From NCBI RefSeq assembly GCF_020037125.1, contig NZ_JAIQDG010000018.1, positions 62,001 through 126,000 on the forward strand: DNA of 64,000 bases, in the 5' to 3' direction. The DNA comes from Myxococcus sp. RHSTA-1-4 (GTDB lineage Bacteria > Myxococcota > Myxococcia > Myxococcales > Myxococcaceae). The notes beneath the pieces are model-generated. The model searched no databases and was not told the origin of the DNA. It saw only the letters and a program-made list of their open reading frames with translations. A program made the translations under genes and the position numbers. This document shows, piece by piece, positions 56,060 through 64,000 of the stretch (positions are counted from its first letter, which is position 1; each line of letters opens with the position of its first letter).

Positions 56060-56995
56060 ATGCACCGATTCACCAGGAAGTGGGCGTGGTCGATGAACCT
56101 CCTCGTCGCCGTCTCCGCGGTGGCGATGTCCGGCACCGCCGTGGCGGAGGAGTCCGAGCAGCCAGTCCCCACCCTCGCGGGCTCCGGCTGCGAGCCGGGA
56201 GGGCGTCTCTTCGCGCCCGGGGAAATCTCCCTGCCGGACCGCTCGGAGTACCGGCTCAGCTTCGCCCCGGACGGGAAGACCGCGTACTACCACGTGGACG
56301 CGGCGACGCCACCGTACCAGGCCATCTACGTGACGCGCCTCCAGGACGGCCACTGGACTCCCGGCGAGGTGGTGTCGTTCTCGGGGACGTACGATGACTC
56401 GGACCCCTTCGTCTCCCCGGACGGCCAGTCCCTCTACTTCTCGTCCATCCGCCCCGTGAATGGCGTCCCGCGCGAGGACTACGACCTCTGGGTCGTGCGC
56501 CGCGTCGGCAATGGCTGGGGCACACCCGAGCACCTCGGGCCGGCCGTGAACTCGCCGCGGCACGAGCTCTACGTGAGCGTGACCACCGACGGGACGCTGT
56601 TCTTCGCGAGAGGCACGTTCGACTCCGACTTCGAAATCCACCAGGCCCGGCGCGACGGCAGCGGCTACGCCGCGGCGCAGAACCTCGGCCGGGGCGTGAA
56701 CAGCCCCGACACCTGGGAATACAACCCCTGGGTCTCACCGGATGGCCGCTTCCTCATCTTCGCCTCGCTGTGGCGCCCCGAGGGCTACGGGCTGGGTGAC
56801 CTCTACGTGAGCATCAACCTCGGGGGGACCTGGATGCCGGCCGTCAACCTGGGGCCCTCGGTGAACACGGAGAAGGACGAGTTCCACCCCTCCATGAGCC
56901 CGGACCTGCGGCGCCTCTACTTCGTGCGGCAGACGTGGGACCCGTTCACGCCCTCGGACTTCTACCAGTTCGACACGCGCTGCCTCTGGCGCTGA
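56060..56995 (+). CDS. secreted PD40/TolB-like beta-propeller protein
   Basis: 311 residues from the ATG at 56060 with AAGGAG upstream (ATG at 56054 possible). A signal peptide ends near AVAEE (about residue 30). Repeated units with DPFVSPDGQSLYFSS, NPWVSPDGRFLIFAS and FHPSMSPDLRRLYFV are PD40 blades. It is probably periplasmic or outer-membrane; it follows the LytS/LytTR pair and may be its target or sensor partner. Confidence 0.82.
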   Translation: MHRFTRKWAWSMNLLVAVSAVAMSGTAVAEESEQPVPTLAGSGCEPGGRLFAPGEISLPDRSEYRLSFAPDGKTAYYHVDAATPPYQAIYVTRLQDGHWTPGEVVSFSGTYDDSDPFVSPDGQSLYFSSIRPVNGVPREDYDLWVVRRVGNGWGTPEHLGPAVNSPRHELYVSVTTDGTLFFARGTFDSDFEIHQARRDGSGYAAAQNLGRGVNSPDTWEYNPWVSPDGRFLIFASLWRPEGYGLGDLYVSINLGGTWMPAVNLGPSVNTEKDEFHPSMSPDLRRLYFVRQTWDPFTPSDFYQFDTRCLWR

Positions 56996-57012
56996 GGGCC
57001 CGGGGAGCGGGT

Positions 57013-58116
57013 CTACTTGTCGACCCGCTCCTTCACGTCGAACCTGCCCGCCGTCACCTGGTGATGGTCGACCGTCAGGATGTCGGCCGTCAGCACGCCG
57101 CGAACCTCCAGGCCGTAGTCGTTGTAGACGGCCTCGACAGCGCGGGCCCGAAGGTCACCTCCGATGACCACGGGCCCTTCCGTGTAGAACGTGTCGCACT
57201 CGAAGTCGCCACCCACGAAGAGCTGGCGGCCCTGACGGTTCGCCGCGTTCCCCTTCACCTTCAGGTTCCCGGTCACCATCAGCGAGCCCACGGTCAGGTT
57301 CCCGTCGATGTCCAGGTCTCCATGGTGGACGTGGGCCGTCTTGGAGAGCTTCTTGACGGCCTTGTGCTTGGGCTCACGGGTCGCGACCTGCTTGATGAGG
57401 TCGATGCAGGCGAAGACCCGGTGAGGCTTCGTGCCGCCGTGCTCCTCGATGCTCTCGTAGAGCTGGTCGATGGTGACCGAGTGCTCTTCGACGAAGACGC
57501 TGTCCATGAACGCCTTGAGTGCCTCCCAGTCCCGGGCACCGAGGGTTGCCGGCGCGACGCCCGACAGATACCGGGTGACGTTCTCCTCGGAGAGTTCCTT
57601 GAGCTTCTTCGGAGGTGGTGGTCTCTCCGACTTCGTCCTGCTCAAGATTTCGACGAGCAGGGGGACGACGCTCCTGCTGTGCCGCGAGCTTCGCGCGGCC
57701 GACAGGACCGACCTACCGCCTGGGGACTTTGCTCGCGGGTCCAGCCCCTGCTCGATGAGGAGCCGGACCACGCGATCGGCTCCGAATTCCGCCGCCCTGT
57801 GCAGGGGTGTGTCGTAGCCCATGGGCGCGCGGATGTCGGCGCCATGCTCCATCAGGAGCTGGACCAGCTCGACGCTGTTCTGGGTCACCGCGATGGCCAG
57901 GGGCGTGTGGCCGTTGATGGTCTTGAAGTCGAGGCTCACGCCCTCGGCGAGGAGCTGGCGGATTCTCCCGAGGACCTCCGCATTGTGGTGCTCGGCCTTG
58001 CGCAGGACCGCGAGGTACTCGGCCTCCGGCATCTCGACCCGGTTGTAGGTCTGGATGTAGTGCAGGTCGTTGATGCTCCGGATCAGGTCACACAGCGTGT
58101 TCTGCTGTTCCGTCAT
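57013..58116 (-). CDS. ankyrin-repeat protein with C-terminal bactofilin-like beta-helix
   Basis: 367 residues. Ankyrin repeats at about 62-150 (NGHTPLAIAVTQNSVELVQLLMEHGAD, YDTPLHRAAEFGADRVVRLLIEQG). The C-terminal 110 residues show strand-turn repeats of the polymer-forming type (GDLDIDGNLTVGSLMVTGNLKVKG... FVGGDFECD...VIGGDLRA). The pairing of ankyrin and such a beta-helix is unusual. ATGA overlap with the upstream gene. Confidence 0.8.
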   Translation of the reverse strand: MTEQQNTLCDLIRSINDLHYIQTYNRVEMPEAEYLAVLRKAEHHNAEVLGRIRQLLAEGVSLDFKTINGHTPLAIAVTQNSVELVQLLMEHGADIRAPMGYDTPLHRAAEFGADRVVRLLIEQGLDPRAKSPGGRSVLSAARSSRHSRSVVPLLVEILSRTKSERPPPPKKLKELSEENVTRYLSGVAPATLGARDWEALKAFMDSVFVEEHSVTIDQLYESIEEHGGTKPHRVFACIDLIKQVATREPKHKAVKKLSKTAHVHHGDLDIDGNLTVGSLMVTGNLKVKGNAANRQGRQLFVGGDFECDTFYTEGPVVIGGDLRARAVEAVYNDYGLEVRGVLTADILTVDHHQVTAGRFDVKERVDK

Positions 58117-58706
58117 GTGCCCATCCCCGGGGTGACCTGGGCCACCGTTTCCCGAGCCGCGCGCAGGAGCTGTGTGAGCTCGACCCGCGCCCGGCTCCTC
58201 GCCTCCTTGTCCTGCTCCTCCAGTTCCTGCTGGTACACCCAGGCCGTCACCATGGCCGCCGATGCGGCCTTCGCTCGTGCCCAGGGCTCGGTCTCCGCAT
58301 CCCTTTCATCGGTGGTGACAGCGGCCCATACCTCGCAGAGGTGGTTGGCGGCGTCCGCGAACGCTGCCGCAGCGGGCCGCCGTGCCAGGATGTTCTCGTT
58401 GCGGAGGTCCACCAGCCCACCCGCGACGACATGGGCCTGACGAGGAGCCCCCGAGCGCGCCCGGGCGAACAGCGCGGCGGCGGGCTCACTGCCCTTGATG
58501 CGTGCGGCACACAGCCGCAGCCATTCGACGCAGGTCTCGAAGGCTCGCGCGTCGGGGAAGCTGGCCGTCAGCCATCCCAGAAGTGGGTAGAGATGCTCGG
58601 CGCGCCGCCATGCGTCCTCGACGGACTCGAAGTGGATTCCCGACTGCTGAAAGATGAAGAGCAGGCGCGTGCTGGGAGATTCGGTCATCGCAAGACGCAT
58701 TCTCAC
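58113..58706 (-). CDS. hypothetical protein coupled to the ankyrin protein
   Basis: 197 residues (ATG at 58706; ATG at 58688 also possible). Cytoplasmic, helical, Ala-rich with Trp and Cys residues; no recognised domain. Its stop overlaps the ankyrin gene start (ATGA), so they are translated together and may interact. Confidence 0.7.
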   Translation of the reverse strand: MRMRLAMTESPSTRLLFIFQQSGIHFESVEDAWRRAEHLYPLLGWLTASFPDARAFETCVEWLRLCAARIKGSEPAAALFARARSGAPRQAHVVAGGLVDLRNENILARRPAAAAFADAANHLCEVWAAVTTDERDAETEPWARAKAASAAMVTAWVYQQELEEQDKEARSRARVELTQLLRAARETVAQVTPGMGT

Positions 58707-58903
58707 TGGCCATCATGGGGGCACGAAGCGGAATCAGGCGACGTTCCTCAACGGCCACGTCCGATGCCCATGGAGGCGGGTCCTACCGCACGCTGGCGAA
58801 CCACCTGCTCCAGAGAGAGGACCTGCTCCGCTGAAGACAGTGCAGGTGCCGCCAGGCCGTGGCCGGCTGGGAGGACATCCGCGACGCGAGCTACGCTGCG
58901 GCC

Positions 58904-60367
58904 ATGCCCCCAGCCCCTGGTGACAGCCCCACCCCACGCCGCTCCGGACGCCTCTCCATCCCGTGGGCGCTGCTGCTCACGGGCTCACTGCTGGCCAGTG
59001 CATGCACCTGCGGGAGCAACGTCATCCCCGCCAGCCCGCTCGAACGGGACGCGCCCGGTGATGGCGAGGGCCCTCCCTCTCGCGACGGCGAGGTGGCGAG
59101 CCGGGGACCACGGCCGTCCTCCTTCCGCCCCTGTCCGGAGAAGGTGCCAGGGGGCTGCGACTACGGTGAGGCGTGTGACTTCACGGAGTACGACCTCCTC
59201 TGCCCGGAAGGACCGTGTGACGGGCCCCAGACAGGAGACCTGCGCTGCCACCGGGTCTGCGACGACGGAAGCTGTGGCCCCGGCGAGACGTGCGGACAGC
59301 GCACCGTGGCCGTCAGCGACACGGGCTCGAAGCAGCTCCCGCTCTGCCTGTGCTCCGGCAAGGACTGCCCCGAGCGAGGACCAGGCGGAATCCCCTGGCC
59401 CCCCGAGGGAGGCCTCGCGCTCTGGCGGCCGGAGCGCGCCATGCCGTCCGACGTCTACTACCACGCCGCCACCACCACCCAGGACCGCCTGTTCGTCTCC
59501 GGCGGAATGCGAATCGAGGAGCTCACCGGCTCGGGCGCCTCCCTCACGCCGAACGCGAAGGTGTTCTCCGCCCCGCTCCAGGCCGATGGACGCCTCGGCG
59601 AGTGGCGGGAGAGCGGGATGCTTCCGGTGCCGCTCCATCACCACGGGATGGCCGTGCTGCGAGGACGTCTGTTCATCGCGGGCGGGCAGCGGTCGAGCGA
59701 CTTCACGAACGCTGTGATTTCAGCGCTCATCCAGGAGGACGGAACGCTGGGGCCCTGGCGCGAGGAAGCGCCCCTGCCCGAGCCTCGCGCCTGGCACTCA
59801 CTCGTCGCCAGCGGAGATGCGCTGTGGGTCGTCGGGGGCTCGCTCAACAGCGCCTCCTTCACCGAAGGCGCACCCAAGGTCCTGCGCGCGAAGGTCTCCG
59901 CAAGTCCCGAGGCGCGGGTCTCCGGCTGGGAGGTCATCGAGGCACCGGCCGCGCTCCACTATGACCAGGGCGCGACGCTCGCGAATGGGCGGCTCTACTC
60001 CGTGGACACACGCGGGCGGCTCTACTCCTTCACTCCCGGCGCGGGACAGGACTGGCGCGCGGAGTCCCAGCCTCCCTGGATGGGATGGGTGGGCTTTGGG
60101 GGCTCCGGGCAGCACGGGGTCCGCCTCGTGGCGCTGCCCGAGATGCTCCTCGTCCTCATGCCGCGGGGGCTGACACTCACCGCGGACCTGCGGGCCGATG
60201 GCAGCGTGACGAACTGGCGGCCGGCCTCCAGGCTTTACGGCCCCGGCAGCGGCTTCGCCACCGCGCTGAGCGCTGAGGGCCGCGTCTTCGTGCTCGGAGG
60301 CACGAGCGACACTCCGTCCCCGCGGCGCAACCCGGAGGTCTGGTCCACCCAGCGGCTCGTGCCGTAG
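58904..60367 (+). CDS. kelch-like lipoprotein with Cys-rich N-terminus
   Basis: 487 residues from the ATG at 58904. Signal and lipobox end in LLASAC (about Cys34). A Cys-rich part (about 75-155; CDYGEACDF, CGPGETCGQR) precedes a beta-propeller with kelch-type units: YYHAATTTQDRLFVSGG, HHHGMAVLRGRLFIAGG, RAWHSLVASGDALWVVGG. Function unknown; myxobacteria have many such surface proteins. Confidence 0.82.
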   Translation: MPPAPGDSPTPRRSGRLSIPWALLLTGSLLASACTCGSNVIPASPLERDAPGDGEGPPSRDGEVASRGPRPSSFRPCPEKVPGGCDYGEACDFTEYDLLCPEGPCDGPQTGDLRCHRVCDDGSCGPGETCGQRTVAVSDTGSKQLPLCLCSGKDCPERGPGGIPWPPEGGLALWRPERAMPSDVYYHAATTTQDRLFVSGGMRIEELTGSGASLTPNAKVFSAPLQADGRLGEWRESGMLPVPLHHHGMAVLRGRLFIAGGQRSSDFTNAVISALIQEDGTLGPWREEAPLPEPRAWHSLVASGDALWVVGGSLNSASFTEGAPKVLRAKVSASPEARVSGWEVIEAPAALHYDQGATLANGRLYSVDTRGRLYSFTPGAGQDWRAESQPPWMGWVGFGGSGQHGVRLVALPEMLLVLMPRGLTLTADLRADGSVTNWRPASRLYGPGSGFATALSAEGRVFVLGGTSDTPSPRRNPEVWSTQRLVP

Positions 60368-60471
60368 GCCGTGATACTCACGGCCTCGTGAAGTCGAGTC
60401 CCCGTGCGTCGAGGCCCCCATCCAGCGGGAGCCGGACATCCACTTCCCATGGCGCTACCGCGCCAGGGTGA

Positions 60472-61103
60472 GCCGCAGGGCTGAAGGGCGCCGGGCAGCC
60501 CGGCACCATCGCCGGGAGCCTGGCGGCGGTGGGACCGGCGGCCATTCCCTTCAACCTGCAGACCGGCCCGCAGGTCATCGACGATGACGCGGGCGTGCTC
60601 GCGCCCGACTTCGACGCCTATATCGGAGCCCATGCCGCCGAGGCCCGGGCCGGCATCTACCTGCATACGCTGGCCGACCGCATCTCCCACCACGTCTGCA
60701 CCGATGCGTCCTCCAGCTACGGCCCCACCGGCCTCCAGCGCACCTTCACCATCGACATGTCCAACGCCGAGTGCGTCCAGACGATGCACGTGCTGCGGCA
60801 CGTCTGGGAGACCGGCGTGGACTTCTCCGCGCTGCCGCCCGCCGAGCGCACCACCGAGGCGGCCCTGAGCGAGGTGTTCGACGCGCTGCTCGAGATTGCG
60901 ACCTGGCGGGGGTGGCCTCCGGTCCGAGCAGCCAGACCGAGGCCCTCAAGGCCCAGCTCGTGGCGGAGCTCACCACGGCCTTGCAGGTCTTCGATGCCCG
61001 GCAGCGCGCCCTCGCCATCCGCGATGTCGGCTGCCGGCGGGGGTACTCCGCCTTCCCCGGCATGGCCGCGTGCAGGAGCACCTCGCTCGACGATGCCCCC
61101 TGA
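60472..61103 (+). pseudogene. truncated, frameshifted gene remnant
   Basis: The frame at 60472-60905 encodes a protein-like stretch with no start codon before GAYIGAHAAEARAGIYLHTLADRISHH-type sequence. It then breaks: similarity continues in another frame (…VASGPSSQTEALKAQLVAELTTALQVFDARQRALAIRDVG... to a stop at 61101-61103). The switch lies at the GGGGG run near 60907-60911. The gene thus lacks its 5' end and contains a frameshift. Family unknown; LHTLADRISHH has metal-ligand-like residues. Confidence 0.65.
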
Positions 61104-61200
61104 CGGGCAAGGCGAGTCGAGGCCCACACGCGGGCGCCATTTTCCGTGCGACGGAATTCCCGCCGGTGTGTCCGTGGGCAACACCGGAGGAATCTTCATC

Positions 61201-62442
61201 ATGCGGAAGCACATCGGCGCGGCCTGCGTGGCCACGGTCATCTCTCTCGGCTCCCTGCCCGCGGGAGCGGCGAACCTCGACGGCCTCGCGCGGAAGCTGG
61301 ACGCGCTGGAGCAGGACCTGGACGCGGGCCGGCTGCACACGTGGTCCAACCCCCACTACTCGCTGCGTGAAGCGCTGTACGGCCCGGAGGCTCCGGCGGA
61401 GGGAACGGCGGGGCTGAAGCAGGCGCGCGGCCGGCTGCTCGCCATCGAGCAGAAGCTGATGGAGCGGGCGGGCCCACGCGCGAAGCAGGCCTTCGGTGAT
61501 GGGACTCGCGTGACGCAGGCGGACCCGGAGGCGCTGGAGCTGGTGGATGAAGCCATCTCCTCCTGCCGGAACGTGGGCGAGCGCGGCACGGAGCCGCGGG
61601 AGCTGGAGGAGCAGGTCCACAAGCAGCTCGACCGGGCGGCGCGCGCGGACGCGACGGTGCTCCGCTACTCGGGCCCCGTGGACATCGGCGTCATGGACGT
61701 CCCCGTCTCCCTCGCCCTGTGCGAGCTGGCCCTCCAGGAGCAGCGGCTGAGCGACGAGGACGTGTATCCCTACGCCAAGGTGGAGCGGCAGCGCTTCTCC
61801 GGCTGCGGCTACGTGGACTACGGCTTCCAATCCATCGAGGAGCACCCGGGCACCGGCCGGTACGGCGCATGGCAGTCCATTGGCACGCCCATCGCGGCCC
61901 AGCAGCTCGACTGCAAGAAGTTCCCCAAGCCGGGCGCCATCCCCGCGGACATCAAGAAGTCCTTCAAGCGCGAGTTCCCGGGGCTCAGCCGCAAGGACGT
62001 GGTGGTGATGTCCGCGCCGGTCGACGTGGAGATGAGAGGCATCATCCGCGTGAAGACGGCGACGGTGCGCATCTACAGCCAGGACACGAGTCTCACCACG
62101 ACGACCTGCGGCTCCACGGACCCGAAGCTGGTGTGCGAGGCCTCCGGCTCCCGGGGCGCCGCGGCGTACAACCAGCTCCAGCACTTCGTGCGGCGCGGAG
62201 AGCTGCACCGGGACGCCGGCCGGGTGGAGCGCTGCAAGGCGATGAACCAGGAGGCCTTGAAGGTCTACGAGGAGTTCGAGCAGTTCCACAAGGAGTCCCT
62301 CGCCAACGGGAGCTGGACGACAGGACTGACCTACAAGACGCTGGACGGGACGATGGACCAGGAGAAGCTGCTCGCGGGCCTGCGCGAGCGCGGCCAGCAG
62401 GCCGAGGAGCGAGCCATCGGCAAGTGGTGCTCCAAGGGCTGA
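61201..62442 (+). CDS. secreted protein, unknown function
   Basis: 413 residues from the ATG at 61201. Signal peptide ends at AGA-AN (about residue 23). The mature protein is helical at first (LDGLARKLDALEQDLDAG), then contains conserved-looking Cys residues (about 10) and beta-rich segments. No family recognised. It follows the gene remnant after 97 nt. Confidence 0.78.
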   Translation: MRKHIGAACVATVISLGSLPAGAANLDGLARKLDALEQDLDAGRLHTWSNPHYSLREALYGPEAPAEGTAGLKQARGRLLAIEQKLMERAGPRAKQAFGDGTRVTQADPEALELVDEAISSCRNVGERGTEPRELEEQVHKQLDRAARADATVLRYSGPVDIGVMDVPVSLALCELALQEQRLSDEDVYPYAKVERQRFSGCGYVDYGFQSIEEHPGTGRYGAWQSIGTPIAAQQLDCKKFPKPGAIPADIKKSFKREFPGLSRKDVVVMSAPVDVEMRGIIRVKTATVRIYSQDTSLTTTTCGSTDPKLVCEASGSRGAAAYNQLQHFVRRGELHRDAGRVERCKAMNQEALKVYEEFEQFHKESLANGSWTTGLTYKTLDGTMDQEKLLAGLRERGQQAEERAIGKWCSKG

Positions 62443-62462
62443 GCCTCCGGGCTTCCGGAGGC
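62443..62462 (+). terminator. hairpin after the secreted-protein gene
   Basis: GCCTCCGG (62443-62450) pairs perfectly with CCGGAGGC (62455-62462) around GCTT. It begins at the base after the stop codon. No T-run. Confidence 0.6.
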
Positions 62463-62540
62463 CCCTCACCGTGCGCAGCAGGGGTTCATCACACCGCGCA
62501 ACCAGGGCACAATGCGGGTCCTGTCCTTCCAGGCCCGCGG

Positions 62541-63401
62541 ATGCCTTCCGACGCAGAGTCAGAGTTCCCCGACACACACGATGTCCCCCCGGCGTCCCAG
62601 CAGGACCGTGAGGCGTGGCTGCGCGCGCAACTGGAGGCCGCCGCCTCCGCGTGCGCGGCCTGGGGCGTACCGCCTTCACGGCTGCGCGAGGCGCTCCAAC
62701 GGAGCTTCCGCGACGGCGCCCTTCCCGCCACCGTGTACCTGGAGGACCGGGTGCTGACCCTGGCCTGCGCGGACGGCAACCCCCGCGCCCAGCAGGAGCT
62801 GGACCGGCGCGTGAGCGAGCGGGTGGCCCAGGCGGCCCGCCGCGTGGACGCATCCGCCGCCTTCATCGAGGAGGTGCGGCAGGGCGTCCGCGAGCGGCTG
62901 CTGCTGGGCTCCGCGGGCAGCGCGCCCCGCATTCTCGAATACGCCGGCCGGGGCCCGCTGGAGGCGTGGGTGGGCGTCGTCGCCACGCGCGTGGCGCTCA
63001 ACCTGCGCCGGGGCGTCCAGCCGGTGAGCCTGGACGAGCGGCTCGTCACGGGGCTGTCCATGCCCTCGCCAGACCCGGAGCTGGCGCTCATCAAGGGCGA
63101 GTACCGCGAGGCCTTCCAGCAGGCCTTCCGCGCGGCGCTCGCGGAGCTGGAGGACACCGAGGTGAACGTGCTGCGGCTCCACTTCGCCAAGGGCCTGACC
63201 ATCGATGACCTTGGCCGCACGTACGGGGTGCACCGGGCCACGGCGGCGCGGTGGATTGCCCGGGCCCGGGAGCGGCTGCTGGCCGGCATCCGCGCCCGGC
63301 TCATGGAGGCGCTGCGCCTGGGGCCGGAGGAATTCGAGTCGCTCATGGAGCTGGTGCGCAGCCAGGTCCACCTGTCGCTCTCGAAGGGACTCGGAACATG
63401 A
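62541..63401 (+). CDS. sigma-70 family RNA polymerase sigma factor
   Basis: 286 residues. Sigma region 2 is diverged (RILEYAGRGPLEAWVGVVATRVALNLRR), and region 4 is clear (LHFAKGLTIDDLGRTYGVHRATAARWIARARERL). It resembles myxobacterial sigma factors paired with Ser/Thr kinases. Its stop overlaps the kinase start by ATGA, so they are coupled. Confidence 0.88.
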   Translation: MPSDAESEFPDTHDVPPASQQDREAWLRAQLEAAASACAAWGVPPSRLREALQRSFRDGALPATVYLEDRVLTLACADGNPRAQQELDRRVSERVAQAARRVDASAAFIEEVRQGVRERLLLGSAGSAPRILEYAGRGPLEAWVGVVATRVALNLRRGVQPVSLDERLVTGLSMPSPDPELALIKGEYREAFQQAFRAALAELEDTEVNVLRLHFAKGLTIDDLGRTYGVHRATAARWIARARERLLAGIRARLMEALRLGPEEFESLMELVRSQVHLSLSKGLGT

Positions 63402-64000
63402 GCCCGTCGGCGACGCCCTGCCCCGAGGACGAGGGGCTCGTCGCCTTCGCCGACGGCACGCTCTCCACCCGCGAGCGCGAGGCGGTGGAGCGCCACCTGC
63501 GCGGCTGCGCGGAGTGCCTGGAGGCCGTGGCCCTGCTGGCGGACCGGGGAATCACTCCCCGGACGATGTCCCTCGCGGGGACCGAGGCCACGGCGGGCGA
63601 TGCGCCGTTGCTGGCGCGCGGCACGGCGCTCGGGCGATACGTGCTGCTGGAACCACTGGGCTCCGGTGGCATGGGCGTGGTGTATGCCGCGTATGACCCG
63701 GAGCTGCACCGCCGGGTAGCACTCAAGCTGCTGCACCCGACACGGAGCGGTCCATCCGCGGAGGCACGCACGCGGCTCCAGCGCGAGGCCCAGGCGCTGG
63801 CGCGGCTGTCCCACCCAAACGTCGTCCCCGTCTTCGACGTGGGCACCTGGAAGGACCAGGTCTTCGTCGCCATGGAGTGGGTGGACGGCGGCACCCTGTC
63901 GGCGTGGCTGAAGGAGCGTCCTCGCACGTGGCGCGAGGTGGTGCGCGTGGTGTGCGACGCGGGACGGGGCCTGGCCTCCGCACACGCCGCAGGGCTGGTG
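63398..64000 (+). CDS. Ser/Thr protein kinase with N-terminal anti-sigma zinc finger (3' end outside window)
   Basis: At least 201 residues, open to the window end. Residues 33-40 read HLRGCAEC, an HxxxCxxC zf-HC2/anti-sigma motif. The kinase follows: GSGGMG loop at about 88-93, Lys110 in VALKLL, Glu130, and the hinge region MEWVDGG. Catalytic loop and DFG lie beyond the window. The arrangement implies that the kinase binds and controls the coupled sigma factor. Confidence 0.9.
   Translation, partial: MSPSATPCPEDEGLVAFADGTLSTREREAVERHLRGCAECLEAVALLADRGITPRTMSLAGTEATAGDAPLLARGTALGRYVLLEPLGSGGMGVVYAAYDPELHRRVALKLLHPTRSGPSAEARTRLQREAQALARLSHPNVVPVFDVGTWKDQVFVAMEWVDGGTLSAWLKERPRTWREVVRVVCDAGRGLASAHAAGLV

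Noticed and set aside
60481-62442. One continuous gene from 60529 to 62442
   Set aside because: The middle part (60910-61190) loses protein character, and a signal peptide start at 61201 marks a separate secreted protein.

Overview
The window is very GC-rich chromosomal DNA from a myxobacterium, most likely family Myxococcaceae (Myxococcus, Corallococcus or Pyxidicoccus; I cannot fix the genus). The evidence is an adjacent carD-carG pair, which is a myxobacterial signature (CarD with four AT-hooks beside its zinc-binding partner CarG), together with Ser/Thr kinases at both ends, many small Cys-rich lipoproteins, and a basal T3SS-like operon. I saw no rRNA, tRNA, CRISPR array or insertion sequence. 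Coding density is high and many genes overlap by 1-4 bases.

Layout. 1-8.7 kb: end of a PEGA-type Ser/Thr kinase, a small secreted protein, carD-carG, then an envelope glycan unit (membrane protein, GT39-type glycosyltransferase, phosphodiester glycosidase) and a GFA-fold enzyme. 8.7-16.1 kb: a DUF2239 gene behind a striking palindromic operator, a winged-helix protein, a GNAT-MocR pair with repeated half-sites, an HExxH protein coupled to a lipoprotein, and two more lipoproteins. 16.2-22.6 kb: Fe-alcohol dehydrogenase and glutamine-synthetase-like enzyme divergent from a class I amidotransferase (possible gamma-glutamylated amine catabolism), an AI-2E/PerM family membrane protein and small proteins. 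22.6-33.1 kb is housekeeping: rho, ligA, acylphosphatase, DUF3052, RNase E/G, BrkB, HU/IHF.

33.1-42.2 kb holds an eleven-gene minus-strand T3SS operon in the order F-like, I, J, unknown (SctK position), Q, FliO-like, R, S, T, U, V. It has no ATPase, stator, ring-forming SctD or secretin in view and matches the atypical 'needle-less' T3SS described in Myxococcus predation. Its first gene ends in a sequence that resembles the C-terminus of T3SS needle subunits. 42.4-44.4 kb: PilZ, a single-domain response regulator, a zinc-ribbon protein and a STAS-like protein. 44.5-53.0 kb: a complete MoxR-DUF58-Bat (A-E) aerotolerance-type operon.

53.1-64 kb: an alpha/beta hydrolase, a LytS/LytTR two-component pair, a beta-propeller protein, an ankyrin/beta-helix protein with a coupled partner, a kelch-like lipoprotein, a frameshifted gene remnant, a secreted protein, and a sigma factor coupled to a kinase that carries an N-terminal anti-sigma-type zinc finger and runs off the window.
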